From NCBI GenBank assembly GCA_002496955.1, contig DALZ01000163.1, positions 1-21,616 on the forward strand: a DNA stretch of 21,616 nt, given 5' to 3'. Below are positions 1-6,611 of this stretch, one piece after another. How positions within the stretch are numbered: the first letter of the stretch is position 1; each line of letters begins with the position of its first letter. The notes below the pieces were generated by a model that had not been told where the DNA came from, searched no databases, and saw only the letters and a program-made list of their open reading frames with translations. Source of the stretch: Euryarchaeota archaeon UBA128 (lineage in GTDB: Archaea; Thermoplasmatota; Poseidoniia; Poseidoniales; Poseidoniaceae). Position numbers and translations under genes: made by a program.

Positions 1-2803
1 CTGGTGGACCGCCAACAACTAAACCATGCACTTCAAGTATGTGTCCTAAGATCTCGTGAACCAATAATCCTCTTGTTCGACTATCAATATCTTCGCTAGA
101 TTCTTCTGGTTGACTTGCTAATAGGTGCTTTTCAAGCCAAGCACCGCGTGGACATCGCAACCAAGATTGAATCCTGCTTGCGGACCAAAATTGTTGGTTG
201 AGATTTTGTGCTGTTTTACCGATTACTGACTGAAATACCTCACTTCCAGAATCGAATGGGGGCAAAGGTCTGGGATCGATTGCAGGACTATTCGATCTTG
301 ACCCCTTTTTACCAAGATGTGGCCATGATTCCGCGTCAATTGTTACCATTCCAGCTTGGGATTTAGAAGGCCGTAGTATCAAATTGTCAACCGAGACCAT
401 GAAATTTCTAGATTCCCATTCTAAGAACTCACCTTTTTGAAGAGTTTTGTGGGTAGGTTGTCGTTTCAGGCGATCGTTGAAAATTTCATATTCATGAGAT
501 TTTGCTAGATTAGTTAATGAAATCGGTGCACGGTTGATTGCTTGGTTGTTGGCTAATTTTAGTCCAGCCCTTTGGATGTAGTCCCTTCCTCTATCGCCTG
601 AGCGATTGCCGGTAGCACCCCGAGTTGACATTGTCATTGAAAACGGTCGAGGCGTAAGCCAGCCCGTCTGTTCAGATTCATTTGAAATCGTTAAATTCCA
701 GGGCCTATCTAAATTGTTGGTATCATAACTATCTGGATTGACAAAAGACGGTATATTCTTCATTGTTTGAAAATCGTTGAGATTCTTTTGATACTGTAAA
801 AACTCTGCAAGCGGGGCACTAGGTCCTGCTGCATCGTCTAATGTACTATCCATTACTACTACGGTCTTTGCAGCATTTAGTAAGTGCTTAAGGTGGTGCC
901 TCGCTTTACGGATTTCGATGTCTTGGTTTAGTATCCCTAATTTGAGTCTTGATTCGGTATCAAGCCACGGAACTTTAGGTGCTTTCATTAGCCAAGAGTC
1001 TGCATCTAAACCACATAAAATGATTAGATCTGCCTCCATTCCAAACGCTTGCTCGGGAGTATAAATGACAATGTCTTTTGATTCAGTTCTTGTAGATGGT
1101 AGTTCTGTTTTATCGATTATCCGCAAAATATGTGATATGAAGTCATTGAAGTTCGTCGGTAACTTAAGTCCTAATTGATTTAGCTCACCCATAATTCGAT
1201 GGTGTTCTTCGTATACGGTTTGTAGTGCTGGAATGGCTCTAGAGAATTTAGCATCATGTGAAATCAATTTGGTGAGATCTAGGGATTGTAAAATAACATT
1301 CAGCCATTCTGTGCCATCTTTAGGCTGTTCTATTAATGGTAATTTTGCCGATGATGAGCAGCCGACATAATCGCTTTTTGACAGTTCATTTGACTCATGA
1401 CAGAGAGGTGCCCAAATTTTCACAATATTTGCTAACCACCATTGTGTTTCCTCGAACTTTTGCTCCATTATTGCTTCATCGCTTCCAAGATTTGGTTTTG
1501 CGATTGACAAAGTGTACATCCACCTCTCTATTGCACCGGGGCCTCCAAGTACGTGGAAATTAAGTGATATATTCTGTAGAATATCTAAATGAGGTTGGGG
1601 CTTCCAATCGGAGAATAATGGATGAGTAAGTTTTGAGAGAGCTGAAAATTCCAGGGGAAAACTAGTATTTTCGATTAATCTTCTGAGTTTGTTAAACGAC
1701 CATGATTCTAAACCGTCACCCATCCTCAAAGCATTCAGCAAACCAGCGATTGAGGATTGCTCGCGTAATTTATTGGACTGCAGGTTGCAAAGTAAACCCA
1801 AATCCTTCAATCTTGTAGTCCAGAAATTTATGTTGTTATCTGCAGCAGCGTCGACGATGATTATCTCGCCTTGGGTAGTCTTTAGATAATCACTAACTAA
1901 TTCTACTGTCGAAGAAATATTGTGTTCTTTCCTTTCCAAAGATATTCGGTGCCATTTAGTTGCCTTTTGAACGCCGGCTTCTGACTTCCATTCTGATTCA
2001 TCGGTTAAGTTAGACATTTCGTGGGCCGGTAACCAGCTTGGTATCGTCTTTTCAGTAGACCACTCAACATCTTCGATATAGGCGCCGTGGAAACCTAGAC
2101 GAAAAGATCCGGGGTTACATAGTTGGTGAATAGGAATCATTTTTGAAATTAAATCTAGCAACTCTCTATCCATCTCGGTAAATTCTGGGCTGTGATCAAG
2201 CATTACTATTCCACTCAATCCCTTTAACGTGAATGGAATCTCGTCAGATGTCAACAACTTATCATACAAATGAGTCTTCATCAAATGTGGGTGTGTCTTA
2301 TTAGTTTGCTTTTCAAGCCGCTTTAGCAACGCTCTAAATTCCTTAACACCTGGATCATTATCCCAATTCCATGGAGATTTTAATTCGCTTAGCTCTTTAT
2401 GTAGTTGAAGTAATCTCTCAGTCTTATACTCACTCCACTTCCTATCTTCGGCGGCGGTAAACATAAACGGGAACTTTCCAGCGTTAGCCCACTTTACCAT
2501 ATTTTGATGAACAAGTGTGAATAGTAAACTATCATTGTCCATGACATTAGGCAGCCTTAGGTCGAGAAAAAGTGAACTAAATAGCCGCTTTAGAGTCAAA
2601 TGCTTTGAGGTGTCAATCGATGAAATGTGTTCAGAAAGCTTTGCTAACCAAGCTTTTCTAGTATTTTCAGAGGGATAAATGATTAATTTATCGGCTCTAG
2701 GGTTACCAATTAAATCTTCAATTAGCCAGCCCGGTATTAATTGCCCGCTAGGGGCGGGCTCAACTGAGAGCATCGAAGGACTAGTCTCAGTTACAACCAA
2801 CAT
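1..2803 (-). CDS. AddB-like helicase/PD-(D/E)XK nuclease, 3' part beyond window
   Basis: This long minus-strand frame is open from an ATG at 2803 to the left edge (about 934 codons) with no stop, so the gene is cut by the window. A strong GGAGGGG ribosome-binding site lies at 2806-2812. Three features resemble AddB/RexB-type recombination proteins. The segment around residues 598-604 (GLDADSW) matches the helicase domain-2 'GLDEGxxP' loop. Residues 874-885 (SASRIQSWLRCP) match the start of the C-terminal AddB nuclease domain, including the Cys that in AddB belongs to an iron-sulfur staple. Residues 913-920 (GLLVHEIL) match the nuclease motif GxxvHexL. The catalytic D...ExK residues would lie left of the window. 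The N-terminus has no Walker A GxGKT, so the helicase part is probably inactive, as in several AddB proteins. By family, the role would be double-strand-break end processing. A UvrD-type AddA partner is expected nearby but is not visible. AddB is the best match; another UvrD-derived PD-(D/E)XK protein remains possible. Confidence 0.78.
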   Translation of the reverse strand, partial: MLVVTETSPSMLSVEPAPSGQLIPGWLIEDLIGNPRADKLIIYPSENTRKAWLAKLSEHISSIDTSKHLTLKRLFSSLFLDLRLPNVMDNDSLLFTLVHQNMVKWANAGKFPFMFTAAEDRKWSEYKTERLLQLHKELSELKSPWNWDNDPGVKEFRALLKRLEKQTNKTHPHLMKTHLYDKLLTSDEIPFTLKGLSGIVMLDHSPEFTEMDRELLDLISKMIPIHQLCNPGSFRLGFHGAYIEDVEWSTEKTIPSWLPAHEMSNLTDESEWKSEAGVQKATKWHRISLERKEHNISSTVELVSDYLKTTQGEIIIVDAAADNNINFWTTRLKDLGLLCNLQSNKLREQSSIAGLLNALRMGDGLESWSFNKLRRLIENTSFPLEFSALSKLTHPLFSDWKPQPHLDILQNISLNFHVLGGPGAIERWMYTLSIAKPNLGSDEAIMEQKFEETQWWLANIVKIWAPLCHESNELSKSDYVGCSSSAKLPLIEQPKDGTEWLNVILQSLDLTKLISHDAKFSRAIPALQTVYEEHHRIMGELNQLGLKLPTNFNDFISHILRIIDKTELPSTRTESKDIVIYTPEQAFGMEADLIILCGLDADSWLMKAPKVPWLDTESRLKLGILNQDIEIRKARHHLKHLLNAAKTVVVMDSTLDDAAGPSAPLAEFLQYQKNLNDFQTMKNIPSFVNPDSYDTNNLDRPWNLTISNESEQTGWLTPRPFSMTMSTRGATGNRSGDRGRDYIQRAGLKLANNQAINRAPISLTNLAKSHEYEIFNDRLKRQPTHKTLQKGEFLEWESRNFMVSVDNLILRPSKSQAGMVTIDAESWPHLGKKGSRSNSPAIDPRPLPPFDSGSEVFQSVIGKTAQNLNQQFWSASRIQSWLRCPRGAWLEKHLLASQPEESSEDIDSRTRGLLVHEILGHILEVHGLVVGGPP

Positions 2804-2805
2804 TA

Positions 2806-2812
2806 CCCCTCC
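2806..2812 (-). promoter_or_regulatory. Shine-Dalgarno site of the AddB-like gene
   Basis: On the minus strand the sequence reads GGAGGGG, two bases before the ATG at 2803. It is a near-perfect Shine-Dalgarno match and is what fixes the start of the AddB-like gene. Confidence 0.6.
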
Positions 2813-2852
2813 TCAAGATACACTTCCGGCGACGCCTATTGAAGACTTGCCC

Positions 2853-2862
2853 TACATATAGA
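2853..2862 (-). promoter_or_regulatory. TATA-box-like element for the AddB-like gene
   Basis: The minus strand reads ATCTATATGT about 50 bases upstream of the ATG at 2803. With the usual archaeal spacing of about 25 bases to the transcription start, this leaves a leader of roughly 25-30 bases, which fits the strong ribosome-binding site there. The call rests on position and composition only. Confidence 0.3.
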
Positions 2863-3051
2863 TGGTAGAGGTTTTTAGCCGTACTGACCTGCAAATATTG
2901 TACGTAATTGTGTACTACTGGCACATTACAGAAAATTAATTCATCGGCAATATAATACGACGATTTAATCACAAACACCCCCCGTACAGCCATACAAGTT
3001 ACAACTAGTTATTGAAAACTATCATCAAAATTGGCGTTATTAGCGATAAAC

Positions 3052-3069
3052 AGGATTGAAAACAATCCT
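3052..3069 (+). repeat. Perfect inverted repeat / hairpin in the leader of the thioredoxin-like gene
   Basis: AGGATTG (3052-3058) and CAATCCT (3063-3069) are exact reverse complements around an AAAA loop. The element sits 38 bases before the ATG at 3107. It overlaps an in-frame TTG at 3056 that would otherwise give a longer product, which is one reason to prefer the ATG. It could be a leader hairpin, a protein-binding site or a 5' stabiliser. Confidence 0.5.
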
Positions 3070-3106
3070 CAGATGGTTTCAAAGGAAAGTAGCGGTTGGA
3101 CAAACT

Positions 3107-4018
3107 ATGCGAAAAGTTACGATCATATTGGCAATGTTGTTGGTTATCGCAATGACTACCCCGTCTTCAACCGCAAAACCTGCAGTTGACAGCAATAATG
3201 GTCCAGTTTTTGGTGGCCAACATACCGATGTCAGCAATCAGTCAAACCAAACAAGTCAAATCAGTATGCTACCACCTATTGCTGAAGACTTCACTGCTAC
3301 ATGGTGTAGTAACTGTGTCAAAGTTGAGCATGCACTTGATGAGCTTGAAGCAGAAGGAGAGTTGCAAAAGTATGAATTTCATGTTGACCCAGACATAGAT
3401 GAATCGGGATTTGGTTCTCCTGAGATGACTCAACATTTACGCTCCAGATATAATGTCCCAAGTCCTCCATTAGTTGCAATCAATGGAATCATGAAAAAAG
3501 AAGGCAGTGTCCCGGAATCGGATAGTTTGGTCTCTGATTATCGTAATATGATGCAGAATCAATTACAATTAGGCAACGCAATCTCATCTTTTAGCTGGAC
3601 TCCAGCGGCAAATTGTGATTGTGATTTGCCAGACGATATGGGTATAATCAACTGGAATTTGAATGCTGATTTATCGGCTTACTCAAATGCGACCTTGAGT
3701 GTCAACGCTTGGATAGTGGAACAATCCGCAGACTTTTCTGGTGGAAGCAATGGCCAAGGGACCTATTTTGATATTGTTAGGCAAATGATTGACCTAGGCG
3801 GTAATCCTCAGGGTACCGCAAATATTACCATCCCTGCAGCAATTGACGGGGATGACTTGGAGATTCACCTAGTATACGTACTAGACATACCAGAAGTAGA
3901 AGAAGATGATTCACCATTAGTTGCTCCCGATAGTAATGATTCTGCATTACCTGGATTTATGACTAGTTTCACAATTCTAGCGATTACGGCAGCGGCGATG
4001 ATTTCTCGTCGTGATTAA
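3107..4018 (+). CDS. Exported thioredoxin-fold protein with PGF-CTERM-like tail
   Basis: A 303-residue secreted protein. Residues 1-23 form a signal peptide: positive MRK, a hydrophobic core, then TPSSTA before the likely cleavage site. Residues 56-135 look like a thioredoxin fold: DFTATWCSNC (Cys67 and Cys70, CxxC) and a VPSPPLV loop near 117-123 where thioredoxins have their cis-proline. A beta-rich region follows, with a CDC motif at 170-172. A Ser/Asp/Glu-rich linker (261-279) then leads to PGF (282-284), a hydrophobic helix (285-300) and a terminal RRD. That tripartite end is the PGF-CTERM pattern processed by archaeosortase-type enzymes, so the protein is probably released and lipid-anchored at the outer surface, acting in extracytoplasmic thiol-disulfide chemistry. 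The frame extends to a TTG at 3056, but the signal peptide begins at the ATG at 3107. The gene is monocistronic and convergent with ltaE, one base away. Confidence 0.75.
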   Translation: MRKVTIILAMLLVIAMTTPSSTAKPAVDSNNGPVFGGQHTDVSNQSNQTSQISMLPPIAEDFTATWCSNCVKVEHALDELEAEGELQKYEFHVDPDIDESGFGSPEMTQHLRSRYNVPSPPLVAINGIMKKEGSVPESDSLVSDYRNMMQNQLQLGNAISSFSWTPAANCDCDLPDDMGIINWNLNADLSAYSNATLSVNAWIVEQSADFSGGSNGQGTYFDIVRQMIDLGGNPQGTANITIPAAIDGDDLEIHLVYVLDIPEVEEDDSPLVAPDSNDSALPGFMTSFTILAITAAAMISRRD

Positions 4019-4019
4019 G

Positions 4020-5066
4020 TTAGTTTGCTAACGTGCTGAACACTTGAATTACTTTCTCAATGTCTTCATCAGTCACATGCAAATGCACTACTGCTCTGAC
4101 TGCTGTTGGTCCGACATCTAAGACATCAATGCCATGATTGGCTAACTCGTGCATCAATTTTTTAGCCCCCATCTCGCTGTCAATATAGACCATATTTGTC
4201 TCGACTGAATCTAGATCTATGGTAAAACCGTTCATTTTGTTAATTGATTGTGCTAAATAAGACGCTCTATCATGATCCTCAGCCAATCTAGCGACATTAT
4301 GTTCTAAAGCAAACAATCCACAGGCAGCCAAAAATCCTGATTGGCGCATTCCTCCACCAAACAATTTTCTCCATCGACTCGCTTTAGCAATAAATTCCTT
4401 CGAGCCAACTAAGAGACTACCTACAGGTGCCCCAAGGCCCTTTGACAGACAAATGGATACAGAGTCAAAATTCCTTAGCATTCTATCGATTGGAGTCTCG
4501 GTTTTGATTGCTGCATTGAATATTCTTGCACCATCCATATGAATAACGCAATTATGCTCGTGCGCAGTTGCTACAATTGCGTCTAAATTGTCTTGAGAAT
4601 AGCATGTGCCACCGCCTCGGTTGGCGGTGTTTTCTACACAAACCATCGTGCCATCTGGATAATGCCCCAGACTACCTTCGGCTTTTCTAATTGCTTTAGC
4701 AACTGCTTGGGGTGTTAATTGCCCCTTTTCACCATCAATCAAAGCTACAGAGACGCCGGACAAAGCTGCATAACCTCCGCCCTCATACTGATAGATATGG
4801 CTAGTTCTTTCCATAATTATCTCATCCCCGGGAGAGGTGTGAGCTCGTATCGCAATGGCGTTGGACATGGTTCCTGAAGGCACAAACAATGCTGCCTCCA
4901 TGCCGCACATCTTGGCAATTTTTTCCTCTAATGCTCTAACGGTTGGATCATCTTGCAGAACGTCATCTCCAACTACTGAGGCCATCATTGCCTCCTTCAT
5001 CGCTTTAGTCGGTTGAGTTACCGTGTCGCTGCGAAGGTCGATTCTATCAAGATTATACTCTCGCAT
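4020..5066 (-). CDS. ltaE: Low-specificity L-threonine aldolase
   Basis: A PLP-dependent fold-type I enzyme that cleaves threonine or allo-threonine to glycine and acetaldehyde in the cytoplasm. Family landmarks are clear: the N-terminal LRSDTVTQPT segment, the GDDVLQDDPTV motif, VPSGTMSN, HMDGAR (about 176-181, with the Asp that contacts the PLP ring nitrogen) and the PLP-binding Lys in ICLSKGLGAPVGS (about Lys209). At 348 residues the length is normal. The frame extends two codons to a GTG at 5072, but the ATG at 5066 is preferred. It is the last gene of the minus-strand run beginning at mcm, 40 bases after the second pth2 gene, so it is probably co-transcribed. Its stop is one base from that of the thioredoxin-like gene on the other strand. 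It likely supplies glycine and one-carbon units or degrades threonine. Confidence 0.92.
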   Translation of the reverse strand: MREYNLDRIDLRSDTVTQPTKAMKEAMMASVVGDDVLQDDPTVRALEEKIAKMCGMEAALFVPSGTMSNAIAIRAHTSPGDEIIMERTSHIYQYEGGGYAALSGVSVALIDGEKGQLTPQAVAKAIRKAEGSLGHYPDGTMVCVENTANRGGGTCYSQDNLDAIVATAHEHNCVIHMDGARIFNAAIKTETPIDRMLRNFDSVSICLSKGLGAPVGSLLVGSKEFIAKASRWRKLFGGGMRQSGFLAACGLFALEHNVARLAEDHDRASYLAQSINKMNGFTIDLDSVETNMVYIDSEMGAKKLMHELANHGIDVLDVGPTAVRAVVHLHVTDEDIEKVIQVFSTLAN

Positions 5067-5106
5067 AGTCACGCCATATCGCCATCATTGATGAAATAGG
5101 CGGAAT

Positions 5107-5478
5107 TTAAACTAGCTTCAAATGCCCGGTTAGGTCTTGTAACTTGTCTTCGCTGTCAGGGCCGAAGGCAATCACGGTAAGTGAGCCACTGGGGACTTGT
5201 GTTTTGCCTGCATCGGATATTCGCACAGTTTGGATTCCGTGATTCTGAGCCTTGGATTCTAATTCTATCAACTCATCATAGCCTGATTTAAGACATACTT
5301 TTTTCTGTCCGGTTTTCAACCATGCATCTAGAATCGTAGGTTGGTATTCGCCGATTTTCAAAGTTGCAGTCACTGAGGCATGACCCACTTGTGCCGCGAT
5401 TTTTCCCTTGCCCATTTTCAAATCATTATTTATCACCAAGACCAACTTGACTGGATCATTGTCTAACCGACCTTGCAT
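5107..5478 (-). CDS. pth2: Peptidyl-tRNA hydrolase, Pth2 family (second copy)
   Basis: Pth2 releases peptides from peptidyl-tRNA that has dropped off the ribosome. This copy has the canonical first motif NDLKMGKGKIAAQVGHASV (residues 18-36) and a recognisable but drifted second motif, DAGKTQVPSGS (Asp89, Thr93), followed by VIAFGP and TGHLKLV. The length from the ATG at 5478 is 123 residues, normal for archaeal Pth2. The start is uncertain: in-frame TTG codons at 5520 and 5514 would add 12-14 residues, and an AGGTGAT ribosome-binding site (5524-5530) is spaced well for 5514. It directly follows a second, clearly different pth2 gene (5534-5908) with the same orientation. The two share the family motifs but little else, so this is an old paralogous pair and not a recent duplication. 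A paired or heterodimeric role is possible but unproven. Confidence 0.87.
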   Translation of the reverse strand: MQGRLDNDPVKLVLVINNDLKMGKGKIAAQVGHASVTATLKIGEYQPTILDAWLKTGQKKVCLKSGYDELIELESKAQNHGIQTVRISDAGKTQVPSGSLTVIAFGPDSEDKLQDLTGHLKLV

Positions 5479-5523
5479 TTTTGGTGCAGTCAAACGATGG
5501 ATGAACGAACGCAAACCCAAACA

Positions 5524-5530
5524 ATCACCT
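5524..5530 (-). promoter_or_regulatory. Ribosome-binding site between the two pth2 genes
   Basis: The minus strand reads AGGTGAT four bases after the stop of the upstream pth2 gene. It lies nine bases before a TTG at 5514 and three before a TTG at 5520. The same GGTGA core precedes rpoD, rps13 and mcm in this window, so it is probably real and argues for a TTG start of the downstream pth2. Confidence 0.4.
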
Positions 5531-5533
5531 AAA

Positions 5534-5908
5534 TTAATACGGCTTCAACTCACCTGTTAAAGCATTAATGCTGCTTTTTGGCGCTGGCCCAATACCTAAT
5601 ACTGTTATGGTTCCAGGCGGAATCTCTGTATGGCCCGCATCCTTAACCATGTGAGTAATTAACCCTGCTGACTTAGCCTTAATCATTAATTCCTTTAACA
5701 AATCGAGGCTATCAACTGCCAGACTTATTTTGCGACCACCGCTGGAGTGCCACCGCTCCATGAGTCTGGGCTCGTGTTTCCTAGCAATTAGGGCGCAACT
5801 TACCGCGGCGTGAGAGCATTGTACAGCAACCTTGCCTGCGGATAGTCGCAGGTCTTTTCTGACTATCAAAGCCATTGAAGGGCCTTCATGTTCTTGTGAC
5901 ATATCCAT
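5534..5908 (-). CDS. pth2: Peptidyl-tRNA hydrolase, Pth2 family (first copy)
   Basis: This 124-residue Pth2 homologue has motif 1 as RKDLRLSAGKVAVQCSHAAV (residues 17-36) and motif 2 as KDAGHTEIPPGTITVLGIGPA (89-109, Asp90 and Thr94), ending TGELKPY. Motif 2 is closer to the family consensus than in the neighbouring copy, while motif 1 is less typical (LSAGKVAVQCS for KMGKGKIAAQV). The key Lys, His, Asp and Thr positions are kept in both, so both may be active. The ATG at 5908 lies inside the 3' end of the ECF S-component gene (23-base overlap, different frame), which suggests translational coupling; a second ATG at 5902 is equally possible. It belongs to the mcm-to-ltaE run. Confidence 0.88.
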   Translation of the reverse strand: MDMSQEHEGPSMALIVRKDLRLSAGKVAVQCSHAAVSCALIARKHEPRLMERWHSSGGRKISLAVDSLDLLKELMIKAKSAGLITHMVKDAGHTEIPPGTITVLGIGPAPKSSINALTGELKPY

Positions 5909-6611
5909 CGACTACTTTCTGCTCAATTTCTTCCAGAGATTGGAATTTTGCAATCGCGTTGCTAAACCATCCTCCGAACCAAGCTGCAATTGTCAGGTTG
6001 CCAACTGCATGTAATAGATCATAGGGTATTCCATTGAGTAAATATATCATGAAACCATTAACACTTACTGTACCTAAGACGCTTAATGAAACGATAAAAT
6101 CGAATAAAAATGCACAGATTACTGCATAAGCGAAAGTCTTGTTCAATTTCAATTGGCCGTCTGTCATGATTTTTGAGTATGCTCCAATAATCGCAACTAC
6201 CGACCAGCCTATGGCTTGGTATAGTGTCCATATACCGTCCCCAATAATAAAGTTAGAAATCATCGTAACTAAGACGGCAAAAGCGACTCCTCTGCGCGCA
6301 CCTAATTGGGCACCGATAATCAGTGCAGCGACGGTTACTGGCTGAATATTAGGCAATGGTGTCATAACAACTCGAAGCAAGGAAATACTAGCGACCAATG
6401 TTACAAAAGTGAGAATATTAGACACTTTCTTCATGTCTGGTGACGCTAGCATCCAGAATGCTAGTGCCAATAAAATGATATCAATTACCAATCCAGTAAC
6501 TGGCCCGAGCACCGGGCCGTGGATGCCATATGATTGGAACATGACCATGCCTAGAGGTTGAATGTCTTGAGGATTGCCTAAACTAGAGTTGTTTCCATAC
6601 CACAATACCAT
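5886..6611 (-). CDS. ECF-type transporter substrate-binding (S) component
   Basis: This is an integral membrane protein with about six or seven hydrophobic helices. It carries the hallmarks of vitamin-type ECF S components: PNIQPVT (residues 87-93) followed by small-residue-rich helices (ALIIGAQLGARRGVAFAV), then SNFIIGDGIWTLYQAIGW (119-136), which corresponds to the SNxxxGxGxWTxxQ motif of this group. S components bind a micronutrient and work with a shared EcfT and EcfA ATPases, none of which are in this window. The substrate cannot be read from sequence. Its overlap with the DUF4430 gene points to cobalamin or a related corrinoid (inference). The frame is open to 6692; I chose the ATG at 6611, which overlaps the upstream gene by 29 bases. 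ATGs at 6548 and 6542 just before the first helix are real alternatives. The 3' end overlaps pth2. Confidence 0.72.
   Translation of the reverse strand: MVLWYGNNSSLGNPQDIQPLGMVMFQSYGIHGPVLGPVTGLVIDIILLALAFWMLASPDMKKVSNILTFVTLVASISLLRVVMTPLPNIQPVTVAALIIGAQLGARRGVAFAVLVTMISNFIIGDGIWTLYQAIGWSVVAIIGAYSKIMTDGQLKLNKTFAYAVICAFLFDFIVSLSVLGTVSVNGFMIYLLNGIPYDLLHAVGNLTIAAWFGGWFSNAIAKFQSLEEIEQKVVDGYVTRT

Larger units (their letters stand above)
2804..3106. other. Divergent intergenic region, about 300 bp
   Basis: This AT-rich stretch separates the minus-strand AddB-like gene from the plus-strand thioredoxin-like gene, so it should hold both promoters. A TATA-like element for the left gene lies at 2853-2862. 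An AATATAATAC stretch at about 2948-2957 is a weak TATA candidate for the right gene. Also present are an imperfect GTAC palindrome (2900-2915) and a small perfect hairpin (3052-3069). I saw no convincing coding sequence or tRNA fold. A 68-codon minus-strand frame crossing the left part overlaps the AddB-like start and looks spurious. Confidence 0.6.

Noticed and set aside
2787..2993. 68-codon minus-strand frame upstream of the AddB-like gene
   Set aside because: It overlaps the AddB-like start and its ribosome-binding site, has no recognisable domain, and covers a region with promoter-like composition.
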